DNA of 64,000 nt, taken from positions 1,410,731 to 1,474,730 of the forward strand of contig OX638293.1 in assembly GCA_951812335.1 (NCBI GenBank). Reading direction: 5' to 3'. Positions 34,296 through 44,261 of this stretch are shown here, piece after piece. The stretch is from Rhodothermales bacterium (GTDB taxonomy: Bacteria; Bacteroidota; Rhodothermia; Rhodothermales; VXPQ01). Numbering within the stretch: the stretch's first letter is position 1; each line of letters starts with the position of its first letter. Below the pieces are notes generated by a model. The model was not told the origin of the DNA and searched no databases. It worked only from the letters and a program-made list of their open reading frames with translations. The translations under genes were made by a program, and so were the position numbers.

Positions 34296-36313
34296 GTACC
34301 CCATTTCCGCCATCTCTTCCTGCGGATGCAGATATTGCCCGTCTTTCGATCGACACCCTGCGTTTTCTCGCCGTCGATGCCGTGCAGGCGGCTCGCAGCG
34401 GACACCCCGGAATGCCCATGGGGGCTGCATCCATGGCCTATGTGCTTTGGAAGCGCCACATGAAGCATAGTCCCGCGCACCCGGATTGGTTCGATCGGGA
34501 TCGCTTCGTGCTGTCTGCCGGACATGGTTCCATGCTGCTTTACGGTATGCTGCACCTCACCGGTTATGCTATGCCTATGGAGGAGATTGAACACTTTCGA
34601 CAGTGGGGAAGCATCACGCCCGGTCACCCGGAAAATTTTCTTGCAGAGGGTGTCGAAACGACGACCGGGCCGCTGGGTCAGGGATTTGCGAATGCCGTGG
34701 GCATGGCCATGGCCGAAAAGCATCTTGCCGCGCGTTTCAACGAGCCCGGCTTCGAGATCGTTGACCATTTCACGTATGGCATATGCTCGGATGGAGATCT
34801 TATGGAGGGCGTCTCGCATGAGGCGGCGTCGCTGGCCGGACACCTCGGACTGGGCAAACTCATTTTTCTGTACGACGACAACGGCATTTCCATTGACGGG
34901 GGCACGGAGCTTTCCTTCACCGAGAATGTGCCGCAACGCTTCGAAGCTTACGGGTGGCATGTCGACCGGATCACCGACGGGAACGACCTGGAGACCATCG
35001 ACCAGACGTTACGCAGAGCACGTGCCGAGACGGATCGTCCGTCACTGATCGCCGTGCGCACGGTGATCGGGTACGGTAGCCCCAACAAGGCAGGATCCGC
35101 TTCTTCGCATGGGTCGCCGCTGGGAGAAGAGGAGGTCGTGCTTGCGAAGCGTTGTCTCGGATGGCCTGAGGATAAAAAGTTCTTTGTGCCGGATGAGGTC
35201 TATGCGCACATGCGCGATGCGTCTTTGAAGGCCGGGCATGCTGCCTATGCTGCCTGGGACGAGCGGCTTTCTGCCTACAGGAATCGCTATCCCGGGCAGG
35301 CGAAGATATTCGATGCATGGCGCAGCGGATCTCCGGAGGAGGGCTGGGCAAAGCGTGTGAAGATCCCTGTGGCAGGGACCGTACAAGCTACGCGTGCGGC
35401 AAGTGGCAAGGCCCTGAATGAGTTGGCTCCTTCCGTACCGTTTCTCATCGGCGGTTCCGCCGACTTGACGCCCTCGAACAATACGGCAGTGAAGGATCGT
35501 GAGGATTTTCAGAAGACATCGCCGATGGGCGGTTACCTGCGTTTCGGGGTCAGAGAGCATGCTATGGCGTCGGCTTGTAACGGGATTGCATTACATGGCG
35601 CCGTGCGACCCTATTGTGCAACGTTTCTGATATTCAGCGACTACATGCGACCCGCCGTACGCCTGAGCGCGCTTATGAAGACCCCGGTCCTCTACATATT
35701 TACGCATGATTCCATCGGTCTTGGAGAAGATGGTCCGACGCATCAGCCCATAGAGCATATCATGTCTCTGAGGGCCATGCCTAACCTTACAGTGATTCGC
35801 CCCGCCGACGCCGCCGAGACGGCCGAGGCCTGGAAATTGGCTGTCGATCGGAAGGACGGCCCCATTGCCCTGATCCTTACGCGCCAGGGATTGCCGGTGC
35901 TTGAAGGGACTGGCGAGGGGCTCCGGCGAGGCGCCTATGTCGTCTTTGCCTGCGAAGGAACTCCCGACATCGTGTTGATAGGAACGGGAAGCGAGGTGCA
36001 ACACGCAGTGGCGGCGGCAACGACGCTTCGGAAGACGGGCGTAGCGGTGCAAGTTGTCAGTATGCCTTCGTGGGAACTCTTCGAGGAGCAGCCGGCAGCA
36101 TACCGGGAAGAGGTGCTTCCCCGTGCGGTTCGCAAACGTCTTGCTGTCGAAGCCGGTATAGGCACAGGATGGGAACGCTACGTAGGCCTTGAAGGAGCCG
36201 TGATTGGGATGACCGGGTTCGGGGCTTCTGCGCCAGGTAGCATCACAATGCAGAAATTCGGGTTTACAGCCGAAAACGTGCTGGCCCGAGCGCAAGCATT
36301 GCTTGCGGAATGA
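34292..36313 (+). CDS. tkt: Transketolase
   Basis: A 673-residue TPP-dependent enzyme of the pentose phosphate pathway, of full length. It has [21 protein letters not shown] near the start, [31 protein letters not shown], and the TPP-binding [38 protein letters not shown] and a C-terminal [11 protein letters not shown] follow. A GTG start at 34292 overlaps the preceding stop (GTGA) and has GAGGAG about eleven bases upstream, which decides the start; a longer frame to 34256 lies inside the VKOR-DsbA gene. It converges with the TonB receptor. Confidence 0.95.
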   Translation: MSTPFPPSLPADADIARLSIDTLRFLAVDAVQAARSGHPGMPMGAASMAYVLWKRHMKHSPAHPDWFDRDRFVLSAGHGSMLLYGMLHLTGYAMPMEEIEHFRQWGSITPGHPENFLAEGVETTTGPLGQGFANAVGMAMAEKHLAARFNEPGFEIVDHFTYGICSDGDLMEGVSHEAASLAGHLGLGKLIFLYDDNGISIDGGTELSFTENVPQRFEAYGWHVDRITDGNDLETIDQTLRRARAETDRPSLIAVRTVIGYGSPNKAGSASSHGSPLGEEEVVLAKRCLGWPEDKKFFVPDEVYAHMRDASLKAGHAAYAAWDERLSAYRNRYPGQAKIFDAWRSGSPEEGWAKRVKIPVAGTVQATRAASGKALNELAPSVPFLIGGSADLTPSNNTAVKDREDFQKTSPMGGYLRFGVREHAMASACNGIALHGAVRPYCATFLIFSDYMRPAVRLSALMKTPVLYIFTHDSIGLGEDGPTHQPIEHIMSLRAMPNLTVIRPADAAETAEAWKLAVDRKDGPIALILTRQGLPVLEGTGEGLRRGAYVVFACEGTPDIVLIGTGSEVQHAVAAATTLRKTGVAVQVVSMPSWELFEEQPAAYREEVLPRAVRKRLAVEAGIGTGWERYVGLEGAVIGMTGFGASAPGSITMQKFGFTAENVLARAQALLAE

Positions 36314-36352
36314 GGGAATAGCGTTGCCGTCGCGATACCCCGCCGATCGGCG

Positions 36353-38602
36353 TCATATTCGGGTCGAAATTTGCAAAAGGGCGTGTCTTGGGGAACCGAG
36401 AAGCGCAGGCCGCGAGAGGTAGTGGTAATTGAGCGCATTTCGGATATGCAGCGTGACCCGAACTCCGCGCCAGTATGAACCGATTCGTACATCCACGACC
36501 TGGACGGGGCTGCTCAATTCCGCATCGCGGACGAATCGGGCAAAATCCGAATCGACCTTTTCCGGGGCAGACGCCAGTCGCAGATCCACGCCGGATTCAA
36601 GCGGCCCGACCGTTAAGGCGACGCCGGCCTTGAAAAGATGGGTTGAGCGAAATGCAAGCGATTCTTCTGTTTCGAGATCTTCCGCATCGAGGTACGTGTA
36701 GCCCGTATGCAGCGAGGTGCGTCCGCGCAGTATGCGGGCGCGTAATTCCAGTTCGCCGCCGCGGATGCGGGCTCTCGTGAAATTTGTAAACCGGAAGGAG
36801 CGCTCTTTCGGTGCGAACTTCGGTTCGACGAGTTCCCGGTACTGGCTCAGAAACAGGGCGGCGTCGATCGTGAATAACGGTGCGCCGCCAAACGAAGGCC
36901 GCCCTCGTATCCCGATCTCGTAGCTCCGGCTGGTTTCGGGCTTCAAGTCAGGATTCGATACGATAGGCAGGTAGTCGCTGCTTTCGATGAATCGTTCCAG
37001 TACACTGGGCGCCCGGAAACCCTCGCCGTAGGCAAGCCGGACGGTCCACGACGGTCCCATACCGATCGTTGCACTGGTGCGCGGACTGATTTTACTCAGG
37101 GTTTCGCCTTGTCGGACGCGGTACATATCGAAACGCAGGCCGCCAGTGATTTTGACCTCCCCGATTTCTTCTTCCCATTGTGTGAACGCCGCCACTTCGG
37201 GTTGACTGCGGGGCGCGTCGTCGCCGATAAAACTCGAATTCGTGAGGTTGGCGTCGCCGGAGACGCCGGCAATAATATATCGCCCCGGGGCCCCTTCGTA
37301 ATCGAGTTGCACCTCGCCGCCGTACCGAAATCCGATCGTTCCCTTCGATAGCGGCTTCGGCTTTTTCTCGTCGTCGAGCGGCTGGATAAAGATGCCGAAC
37401 AGGCGTACTTTCGCCTGAAGAAGCGTACTGGTGGATAGTGCGTTCGTATATGCTGGCAGCAGGCTGACGTGCTGCGTCCGGTTATCGCTCGTTCCTGAGG
37501 AGCCGCTTGGGCCGCCAATGTTGATACTGCCTGGATTCAGCGCATCGCGGGCGCCATTCCAGTAGATGAAGGTGTTGCTCGTTTTGCGATTGACGCCCGC
37601 AAGGATATTTACGTGGGAATCGGGTGAGGTGCGCCAGGTAAATTTGGAGAACCCCTGGAGGCTTCGGGAACTGTTCATGTTCAGGTGGCTTGCGTCGTAC
37701 CGGTAGGTCAGGTTCGTCCACAAGCCCGTATTTGGACTTAAGGGGCGTGCATGGTTGATGGCGACGCCGCCAAGCGGTCTCGGGTTTTTTGCACCTTTCC
37801 ACTGCCGGCGCCATATAGCGTGGCGCGCCGGCTGGTATGCTCCTCCGTAGGCTTCAACGAACGTTTCAGGTTTGGCAGGATATGTTTTCGTGATGACGTG
37901 AATAATCCCGCCAAGCGCTCCACCGCCGTACAATGCCGAGCCGGGCCCCTTGAATACCTCGACACGCTCGATTTGATGTACCGGAATCAGGTCGAACGGG
38001 ATGCGTTCCGCGTCGGGGCTCAACATGGGCATACCGTCTACGAGCAGCAGAACCCGGCTACCCGTGTTGTATGAGAATCCCGACGCCCCCCGGATATTCA
38101 CCTCGTTGCCGGTCAGTTGTACGCCCGGGACATACCGCAAGGCATCGTCCAGCGCCAGTATGTTGCGTACCGCCAGGTCGTCGGCAGTGAGCACGCTTAT
38201 ACTGGCGGCGGTATTTCCGGCGTCTACGTCGCGGCGCGTTGTAGTGACGACGATTTCCCGGGATTCGACAGCGATGGGCTCAAGGACGAAATCAATATGA
38301 ACCGTTTCATTCGCCACCACGTCGATTTGCCGGATTTTTGCTTCGAATCCCACGCTTGAGGCTTGTATTCGGTAGGATCCGACGGGCACTGTCCCGATAC
38401 GGTACGTTCCATCTGCCGACGCGGCGTCCCCATACGTTGTGTCGAGCAATACGATGTTGGCTCCCGGCATGGGATCGCCCGTAGTGCTGGTCACGCGGCC
38501 CGCAACGGCGCCGTCCTGTGCTCCGGCGACATTCGTTCCGGCGAGTACCCGCAACACGCACAGGCAGGCCGCAAATCTCCACCATGTTTTCAGGACGTTC
38601 AT
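36353..38602 (-). CDS. TonB-dependent outer-membrane receptor
   Basis: A 749-residue protein with a signal peptide (about 1-28), a carboxypeptidase-regulatory-like domain (GRVTSTTGDPMPGANIVLLD to VGFEAKI, about 33-100) and a plug domain. The plug has DALRYVPGVQLTGNEVNIRG, LLVDGMPMLSPD and VEVFKGPGSALYGGGALGGI. A 22-strand barrel follows, ending in an aromatic-poor but hydrophobic strand (HALLQISTRI). Members import metal chelates, vitamins or glycans; the ligand here is not evident. It follows by four overlapping bases a small lipoprotein gene, likely a surface partner. It would be energised by the ExbB/ExbD cluster at 13611-15787. Confidence 0.9.
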   Translation of the reverse strand: MNVLKTWWRFAACLCVLRVLAGTNVAGAQDGAVAGRVTSTTGDPMPGANIVLLDTTYGDAASADGTYRIGTVPVGSYRIQASSVGFEAKIRQIDVVANETVHIDFVLEPIAVESREIVVTTTRRDVDAGNTAASISVLTADDLAVRNILALDDALRYVPGVQLTGNEVNIRGASGFSYNTGSRVLLLVDGMPMLSPDAERIPFDLIPVHQIERVEVFKGPGSALYGGGALGGIIHVITKTYPAKPETFVEAYGGAYQPARHAIWRRQWKGAKNPRPLGGVAINHARPLSPNTGLWTNLTYRYDASHLNMNSSRSLQGFSKFTWRTSPDSHVNILAGVNRKTSNTFIYWNGARDALNPGSINIGGPSGSSGTSDNRTQHVSLLPAYTNALSTSTLLQAKVRLFGIFIQPLDDEKKPKPLSKGTIGFRYGGEVQLDYEGAPGRYIIAGVSGDANLTNSSFIGDDAPRSQPEVAAFTQWEEEIGEVKITGGLRFDMYRVRQGETLSKISPRTSATIGMGPSWTVRLAYGEGFRAPSVLERFIESSDYLPIVSNPDLKPETSRSYEIGIRGRPSFGGAPLFTIDAALFLSQYRELVEPKFAPKERSFRFTNFTRARIRGGELELRARILRGRTSLHTGYTYLDAEDLETEESLAFRSTHLFKAGVALTVGPLESGVDLRLASAPEKVDSDFARFVRDAELSSPVQVVDVRIGSYWRGVRVTLHIRNALNYHYLSRPALLGSPRHALLQISTRI

Positions 38603-39201
38603 TGGATTTCAGGCGGCGGGAATGAGGGCGGATTGAGAAAATCGGCCGACATGGAAACCCGGGTGGTTTCCCCGGTGGAGACGACAATTACTCCGCCGCC
38701 TTCTTCCACAAGGCCGATGGGTCGCCAGTCGAATAGTTCAGGACCGTATTTGTGGGCAACTCCGGCATAAGGATACAGACCCGCTCCGATGCTATCGAGC
38801 GTCACGGTTTGCCGTTCCACATGAAACTGCAGACGGTCGCTGAAAACAAGCCGGTTGAGTTGCAGAAAGTCGGTAGTGTCTTTTGGAACGAACCGCAGGG
38901 CAACGAAAAGCAGTTCGTAAATGTCCTCGGTGGCGGGCCAGGTGTCCGGGTAATTCTCGTAGGTGATATCTACAACGAGTGTACCGGTCGGGGGGGCATC
39001 GGGCGGGGCGAAACCCTGGTCGCAGGCGGCAAGGAAGACGGCGAGCGTCAGTACCGCCGGCGGCAGGATAGCGGAGCAGGGAAGCAAGAATGTGCGTCGC
39101 AACACGGTAGGAAAGGAAGCCGGGGAGCGCCCCGACGAAGAAGTCACACCGCCCACATAATGGGAGCAATGCGGATTTTTCCAAAATATCAAAAACATCA
39201 T
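38599..39201 (-). CDS. Lipoprotein paired with the TonB receptor
   Basis: A predicted lipoprotein with the hydrophobic run ILPPAVLTLAVFLAAC forming a lipobox. The mature part is beta-rich (GTLVVDITYENYP, LVFSDRLQFHVERQTVTLDS). I do not recognise the family. The start is uncertain: ATG 39201 or 39198 leaves a long tail before the signal, while GTG 39147 or GTG 39105 gives a signal peptide of normal length (about 168 residues in total from 39105). The last codons overlap the receptor start by four bases, so the two are probably co-translated and may act together in ligand capture. Confidence 0.65.
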   Translation of the reverse strand: MMFLIFWKNPHCSHYVGGVTSSSGRSPASFPTVLRRTFLLPCSAILPPAVLTLAVFLAACDQGFAPPDAPPTGTLVVDITYENYPDTWPATEDIYELLFVALRFVPKDTTDFLQLNRLVFSDRLQFHVERQTVTLDSIGAGLYPYAGVAHKYGPELFDWRPIGLVEEGGGVIVVSTGETTRVSMSADFLNPPSFPPPEIQ

Positions 39202-39310
39202 TGTCGAAAAAGAGCCTTTTGTTCAAACCGTTTCCGTGTTGCTTTGGAAACACCACGCCTGTTCGAGCGTTTGGGGCGCGTTCCCGTTTCTTCTTGTATG
39301 TACATCTTGC

Positions 39311-40357
39311 ATGAAACTATCGGATTTCAAGTACAATTATCCCAGGGAGCATATAGCAAGGTATCCTGCCGAACCGCGCGATGCGGCTCGACTTATGGTG
39401 CTCGATCGCATAAACAGGACAGTCCGGCACCGGCATATCGGCGATCTCCCGCAGTACTTCAGGGAAGGCGATGTCATTGTCGTAAACGACACGAAAGTTT
39501 TCCCGGCTCGTCTGTACGGGAATAAGGAAAAGACAGGAGCGAAGATCGAGGTGTTCCTGCTTCGGGAGTTGAATCCCGAAAGCAGGCTATGGGACGTCAT
39601 CGTCGACCCTGCGCGGAAGATTCGCATTGGAAACAAGTTGTATTTCAACGGGGGTCTGATTGCAGAAGTGATTGACAATACGACCTCGCGGGGACGAACC
39701 ATCCGCTTTGTGTTTGAGGGGACAAACCGGGATCTCTATGCGAAGATAGACCAGATCGGACAGACCCCTTTGCCACCGTACGTGAAACGTGCTGTCGAGG
39801 CGGAGGACCGGGAGCGCTACCAGACCGTTTTTGCCGAAAAGCGGGGAGCAGTCGCTGTTCCTTCGGCAGGGTTGCATTTTACCCCGGAGTTGATCGAAAC
39901 GCTGCGTGCCAAAGGGGTTCGGATCATGCCCACTACGTTGCATGTCGGACTAGGCACCTTTCGTCCTGTTGAAGTGGAAGATCTGACAAAGCATCGGATG
40001 GATTCGGAGCGCTTTATGATCTCGGAGGAAACCGCCAGCGCCGCGAACGAGGCGCTGTTGTCTCCGGACAATACGGTAACGGCGGTAGGTACGACCGTGG
40101 TTCGGGCTATCGAATCGAGTCTTTCCGCCTCGTATTTGTGCAAGGCCGGCAGCGGATGGACCGACAAGTTCATCTGCCCGCCCTATAAATTCAGAATTAC
40201 CGAGCGGCTGCTGACGAATTTTCACCAACCTGGAAGTACGCTTCTTATGCTCACAGCGGCGTTTGCCGGCTATGATTTCGTCATGGAGTCCTACCGGCTT
40301 GCGATAGAAGAAAAGTATCGCCTGTTTTCCTTTGGGGATGCTATGCTCATATTGTGA
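39311..40357 (+). CDS. queA: S-adenosylmethionine:tRNA ribosyltransferase-isomerase
   Basis: A 348-residue enzyme of queuosine synthesis that transfers the ribosyl part of SAM to preQ1 in tRNA and rearranges it to epoxyqueuosine. It has KLSDFKYNYPREHIARYPAE at the start and VNDTKVFPARL. GQTPLPPYVKR, VAVPSAGLHFTPELIE, TLHVGLGTFRPV and NFHQPGSTLLMLTAAFAG follow. ATG 39311 matches the family start; the frame extends upstream to 39236 without homology. The isoprenoid gene ispD follows after 36 bp. Confidence 0.96.
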   Translation: MKLSDFKYNYPREHIARYPAEPRDAARLMVLDRINRTVRHRHIGDLPQYFREGDVIVVNDTKVFPARLYGNKEKTGAKIEVFLLRELNPESRLWDVIVDPARKIRIGNKLYFNGGLIAEVIDNTTSRGRTIRFVFEGTNRDLYAKIDQIGQTPLPPYVKRAVEAEDRERYQTVFAEKRGAVAVPSAGLHFTPELIETLRAKGVRIMPTTLHVGLGTFRPVEVEDLTKHRMDSERFMISEETASAANEALLSPDNTVTAVGTTVVRAIESSLSASYLCKAGSGWTDKFICPPYKFRITERLLTNFHQPGSTLLMLTAAFAGYDFVMESYRLAIEEKYRLFSFGDAMLIL

Positions 40358-40393
40358 TCCGGTGCATACTTGCCTGCGGATACAGAGGTCCCT

Positions 40394-41128
40394 GTGAAGA
40401 AAGAATTGCCTATCGTTACGGTACTCGTTCCGGCTGCGGGTCGCGGCGTACGCATGGGCGGCCTACGCAAGCAATATCGGGATCTCGGCGGGGCGCCTCT
40501 CCTGATGCAAACGCTCCGTATATTTGAAAAGCGCCCCCGGGTTGATCGTATTGTGGTGGCTGCTCCGGAGGGCGACACGGAGTGGCTGGCCTCGGAGTTG
40601 CATGCTCTCGGATTTCGAAAAATCCATACGGTGATTCCGGGCGGAGACAGCCGGCAGGCATCTGTTGCGGCGGCTCTCGATGCAGCGCCCTCCGCCGCAT
40701 CCGTATCTTCCGATATGGATATTGTGCTTGTGCACGATGCGGTACGTCCCTTTGTCCCCGCAGAGTGTATCGACGCTGTGATTACCACGGCCCTCCGGGA
40801 GGGTGCAGCGGCCCTTGCGCTTCCCGTTGCAGATACCCTGCGCGCAGTATCCCGGGGCGTATTTGCAGAAACCGTCGACAGGGAACGACTCTACCGTATG
40901 CAGACGCCGCAGGCATTTCGCCGGGTTTGGCTCGAAGAGGCGCACCGCGTGGCTCGCAGCGAGGGACGCGAAGCTTCGGACGATGTGGCGCTTGTCCAGC
41001 ATACCGGTCGACCGGTAGTTCTGGTGGAGGGTAGTGCATTGAATATCAAAGTGACTACGCCGGCGGACTACGAGCTGATTGGAATCATTCGGTCTTCATT
41101 CGAACGAACCTCGTCCGCAGACCCATGA
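40394..41128 (+). CDS. ispD: 2-C-methyl-D-erythritol 4-phosphate cytidylyltransferase
   Basis: A 244-residue nucleotidyltransferase of the MEP isoprenoid pathway. It has VLVPAAGRGVRMGG followed by KQYRDLGGAPLL, VIPGGDSRQASV, VLVHDAVRPFVP, YRMQTPQAFR and EGSALNIKVTTPADYE. The GTG at 40394 is preferred because AGAGG lies seven bases upstream; a TTG at 40370 is the alternative. It overlaps ispF by four bases (ATGA). Confidence 0.94.
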   Translation: MKKELPIVTVLVPAAGRGVRMGGLRKQYRDLGGAPLLMQTLRIFEKRPRVDRIVVAAPEGDTEWLASELHALGFRKIHTVIPGGDSRQASVAAALDAAPSAASVSSDMDIVLVHDAVRPFVPAECIDAVITTALREGAAALALPVADTLRAVSRGVFAETVDRERLYRMQTPQAFRRVWLEEAHRVARSEGREASDDVALVQHTGRPVVLVEGSALNIKVTTPADYELIGIIRSSFERTSSADP

Positions 41129-41610
41129 GGATCGGCTTCGGATACGATGTACACCGCCTTGTCGAAGGCCGTCCTCTGGTTATTGGCGGGGTAGATATCC
41201 CTTTCGAGAAGGGGCTTGACGGGCATTCCGATGCCGACGTGCTCATGCACGCCGTAGCCGATGCGCTGCTGGGTGCTGCGGCCCTCGGGGATATAGGCGC
41301 CCACTTTCCCGATACGGACGAGCGCTGGGCAGGCGCCGAGGGCGCCGATCTGCTTGGCAGTGTGGCCGGTAAACTCTCGGAAGCCGGATACCGGGCGCAT
41401 AACGTCGATGCGACGGTCGTGCTTGAACGTCCGCGTCTTCAGCCTTACGTTCCCCGGATGCGTACGGTCATTGCCCGCTGCCTTTCCGTTGATGAGGGTG
41501 CTGTTTCCGTGAAGGCCACGACCCACGAGAAAATGGACGCTATCGGAAGCGGGGAAGGAGCGTCTGCGTTTGCCATGTGCACGATCGTAGCGATGGATCG
41601 GGATGGGTGA
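41125..41610 (+). CDS. ispF: 2-C-methyl-D-erythritol 2,4-cyclodiphosphate synthase
   Basis: A 161-residue trimeric zinc enzyme of the MEP pathway. It has RIGFGYDVHRLVEGRPL with the Asp and His zinc ligands, GHSDADVLMHAVADALLGA, DIGAHFPDTD and VSVKATTHEKM. It overlaps ispD by four bases and the DedA gene by eight, so the three are translated as a unit. Confidence 0.96.
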   Translation: MRIGFGYDVHRLVEGRPLVIGGVDIPFEKGLDGHSDADVLMHAVADALLGAAALGDIGAHFPDTDERWAGAEGADLLGSVAGKLSEAGYRAHNVDATVVLERPRLQPYVPRMRTVIARCLSVDEGAVSVKATTHEKMDAIGSGEGASAFAMCTIVAMDRDG

Positions 41611-42259
41611 TTTGTTGCAGGATCTGGCGATGTGGTTAGACGGGCTATCTCCGGCATGGGCCTATACCGGCATTTTGCTTGTCGCCTATGCGGAGAATGT
41701 GGTTCCCCCTGTTCCCGGTGACATGGTGGTTGTGTTCGGGGGATATCTTGTCGGCATCGGCGAGCTGCATTTTGTGCTTGTGGCCTGCATGGCGACACTG
41801 GGCAGCGTTATGGGATTTATGACCATGTATCTTATCGGGTATCTGGTCGGCGACGCCGTACTGGGATCGCGCTGGTTCCGATGGATTTCCCCGGAGAGGA
41901 TTGACAGGGGGCGTCGTCACATGGACCGCTGGGGATACGGTCTTGTGGCGGCCAACCGGTTTTTGGCGGGGCTCCGAGGAGTTGTCGGGTTTCTCGCCGG
42001 CATGGCCCGCCTTGACGGTTTGCGTACAGCGGCGATATCCACGCTGAGCGCCCTCGCGTGGATATTGCTGATTGTCTGGGCCGGATACGCCGTGGGCGAC
42101 AACTGGCAGCAAGTCGGCGATTGGCTTCGCGATTACGGGCGAGCCGTTCTGTGTCTGATCGGGCTGGCCTTACTCGCAGGCGGGGTACGCCGATATGTTC
42201 GCAAGAAGAAGCGTTCCTCAAAGAAATCAGGGGAAAATACACCAAGCAAACCCCGGTAA
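41603..42259 (+). CDS. DedA-family membrane protein
   Basis: A 218-residue multi-helix protein of the DedA/SNARE-associated group. It has YAENVVPPVPGDMVVVFGGYL with the conserved re-entrant-loop acidic and proline residues, GSVMGFMTMYLIGYLVGD, and NRFLAGLRGVVGFLAGMARL. Family members are linked to undecaprenyl-phosphate or lipid flipping. It overlaps the end of ispF by eight bases, and undecaprenyl phosphate is a product of the same isoprenoid pathway. The C-terminus is strongly basic (RKKKRSSKKS). Confidence 0.85.
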   Translation: MGDLLQDLAMWLDGLSPAWAYTGILLVAYAENVVPPVPGDMVVVFGGYLVGIGELHFVLVACMATLGSVMGFMTMYLIGYLVGDAVLGSRWFRWISPERIDRGRRHMDRWGYGLVAANRFLAGLRGVVGFLAGMARLDGLRTAAISTLSALAWILLIVWAGYAVGDNWQQVGDWLRDYGRAVLCLIGLALLAGGVRRYVRKKKRSSKKSGENTPSKPR

Positions 42260-42311
42260 GGAAACTTTGATGTCTCTACGGGATATGCTGCCTCTGTTTG
42301 CGACATGCAGG

Positions 42312-42341
42312 TTGACACCGTGCACCGCGAATACGTAATTT
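42312..42341 (+). promoter_or_regulatory. Promoter for the tRNA-secE-nusG block
   Basis: TTGACA at 42312-42317 and TAATTT at 42336-42341, spaced by 18 bases, lie 31 bases before the first tRNA. The expected start is near 42348. Confidence 0.55.
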
Positions 42342-42372
42342 GAAAAATTGGGGTCGCTTGGAAGGCGGCGAG

Positions 42373-42445
42373 GCTGGCGTAGCTCAACCGGTAGAGCAGC
42401 TCACTTGTAATGAGCAGGTTGGGGGTTCGAGTCCCTTCGCCAGCT
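42373..42445 (+). tRNA. tRNA-Thr (UGU)
   Basis: The seven-base acceptor stem GCTGGCG/CGCCAGC, discriminator T and GGTTCGAGTCC T-arm are intact. The anticodon loop is CTTGTAA with anticodon TGT. The 3' CCA is not encoded. First of five clustered tRNAs. Confidence 0.97.
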
Positions 42446-42504
42446 CTTCATTTGAACAGGCGTTTTTGAGAGGGCCTTTTCGGAGCGTGTTCTCCGGCAG
42501 TACC

Positions 42505-42586
42505 GGGCAGGTTGCCGAGTGGTCAAAGGCGGCAGACTGTAAATCTGCTCCCTCAGGGTTCGGAGGTTCGAATCCTCCCCTGCCCA
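42505..42586 (+). tRNA. tRNA-Tyr (GUA)
   Basis: The acceptor GGGCAGG pairs with CCTGCCC, and the anticodon loop CTGTAAA carries GTA. The 82-base length, with a long variable arm (CTCCCTCAGGGTTCGGAG region), is typical of bacterial tRNA-Tyr. Confidence 0.97.
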
Positions 42587-42673
42587 CCCTTTTTCGTTCG
42601 ACGGCTTTATGTGAGGGAGGGCGCCCGTGTGGCGCACCTTCCCGGCCGCAGTACCGTATGACGACGTATCGTA

Positions 42674-42746
42674 GCGGAAGTAGCTCAGATGGTAGAGCAT
42701 CAGCCTTCCAAGCTGAGGGTCGCGGGTTCGAATCCCGTCTTCCGCT
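42674..42746 (+). tRNA. tRNA-Gly (UCC)
   Basis: The acceptor GCGGAAG pairs with CTTCCGC. The anticodon stem-loop TCAGC-CTTCCAA-GCTGA has anticodon TCC. The T-arm GGGTTCGAATCCC is intact. Confidence 0.97.
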
Positions 42747-42769
42747 CCAGCAAGCGCATGCCGATTTCG

Positions 42770-42841
<72 letters not shown>

Positions 42842-42901
42842 CATGCGATGCGATACCGCTTTTCGCATACGAATCATGTAGCAGTAACCATCGCCGTACA
42901 C

Positions 42902-42974
<73 letters not shown>

Positions 42975-43017
42975 CCCGCAACATTCATGGCGTGATGCGC
43001 CGTAATCGGGATCGAAC

Positions 43018-43197
43018 ATGAAGGTGGCCAAATATCTGGGCGACGTAAGCAAGGAGATGCGCAAGGTCAGTTGGCCTGCGCGTAACGAGCTGGTCAGTAA
43101 CACGCTAATCACTTTGCTGGCGTCGATGATCGTTTCGCTGTACATTTGGGGAGCCGATCAGATCATTAGCCGGATTCTGGAGTTCATATACCGCTGA
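43018..43197 (+). CDS. secE: Preprotein translocase subunit SecE
   Basis: A 59-residue single-span inner-membrane protein of the SecYEG channel. The amphipathic part DVSKEMRKVSWPARNELV carries the conserved K-x-x-W-P motif, followed by one helix (TLITLLASMIVSLYIWGA). The position between tRNA-Trp and nusG is the universal one. Confidence 0.93.
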   Translation: MKVAKYLGDVSKEMRKVSWPARNELVSNTLITLLASMIVSLYIWGADQIISRILEFIYR

Positions 43198-43252
43198 TCC
43201 GGTCACTCCGAAGTATATCTCGTCGAGACATTTTTCTCAGGTACAAGGAAAG

Positions 43253-43807
43253 ATGGTCAAGGAAAAGGAAATCATCCGCAAATGGTACGTGCTGCGCACG
43301 TTTTCGGGCCACGAAAAAAAGGTCAAGCACTATCTCGAAAAGGAGATCGAGCGTCTCAATCTGCAAGACAGGATCAATGAAGTCATGATCCCTACCGAGA
43401 CCGTTTTCGAGATGCGTAGCGGCAAAAAGCGTACGCGCGAGAAGACGTTCTTCCCGGGGTATTTGATGCTGCATATCGCGCTTGATACCGAGTTGCAGCA
43501 TGTGATTTCCAATCTTCCCTCGGTGATTGGTTTTCTGACGACAGGCGACGAGCCCACGCCGCTGCGCCCCGATGAAATAAACCGGATCATGGGCAAAATG
43601 AACGAGGTCCGGGAGGCGGGCGAACAGCCGGAGATGCCGTTCAAGAACGGGGATCTCGTGAAGGTAGTGGATGGCCCGTTCAACAATTTCAGCGGTTTTG
43701 TCGAGGAGGTGTATCCCGACAAAATGAAAGTCAAGGTGATGGTATCTATTTTTGGGCGCAAGACACCCCTGGAACTGGATTACCTGCAGGTGGAGCGGGA
43801 CGATTAA
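43253..43807 (+). CDS. nusG: Transcription termination/antitermination factor NusG
   Basis: A 184-residue protein that binds RNA polymerase and couples it to Rho or the ribosome. The NGN domain starts with KWYVLRTFSGHEKKVKHYL and includes FFPGYLML. The KOW domain has FKNGDLVKVVDGPFNNFSGFV and VSIFGRKTPLELDY. A MITE-like repeat starts nine bases after the stop and separates nusG from rplK. Confidence 0.96.
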   Translation: MVKEKEIIRKWYVLRTFSGHEKKVKHYLEKEIERLNLQDRINEVMIPTETVFEMRSGKKRTREKTFFPGYLMLHIALDTELQHVISNLPSVIGFLTTGDEPTPLRPDEINRIMGKMNEVREAGEQPEMPFKNGDLVKVVDGPFNNFSGFVEEVYPDKMKVKVMVSIFGRKTPLELDYLQVERDD

Positions 43808-43815
43808 CGTTCTGC

Positions 43816-44092
43816 AGGACACTCTGATTAAGTCCACTTCGCCCGGCATTTCACTCTCGCGCGTTAAAGGGATGTCTTTATGCCATCGTCGGAATCAGCG
43901 GGAAACACTGCGGATTCGGGGGATCGCGGGCGTGAAGCGCCCTTCGGTAGGCGGAGAGGGGCGCGCTGGCCGCGTCATTCCTCATTATGCGGGGCCTGCC
44001 ACATTATGCGGGGCCTGCCACACTGCTTCGTCATTTCTTGCCGGCGCTCCGCTTTCAGCCTCTGAACCTTGCGGACTTAATCAGAGTATCCT
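43816..44092. mobile_element. MITE-like repeat, copy 2 (277 bp)
   Basis: The ends are AGGACACTCTGATTAAGTCC and the complement of GGACTTAATCAGAGTATCCT, so the terminal 20 bases match at all but one position. The core at 43883-43916 is identical to copy 1 (809-842). It is about 120 bp longer than copy 1 because of extra sequence from about 43944. That insert includes a perfect 19-bp tandem duplication (43983-44001 and 44002-44020, CATTATGCGGGGCCTGCCA). It lies between nusG and rplK. No long ORF. Confidence 0.8.
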
Positions 44093-44261
44093 ATTGTGAA
44101 TAATATTAGAACCTATACGCGTGTCCCGTGTTCTTTATGGAATATTTCCCAAAAATTTCCGATCTTGGTTAGCTGAGATTTGTTGCCGCAATTAACGGAA
44201 GGCGGGAGTCGGGCGTACGAAACGGTACGATTTTCCTAGCGTTTTCACCGCGCTTTACAGT

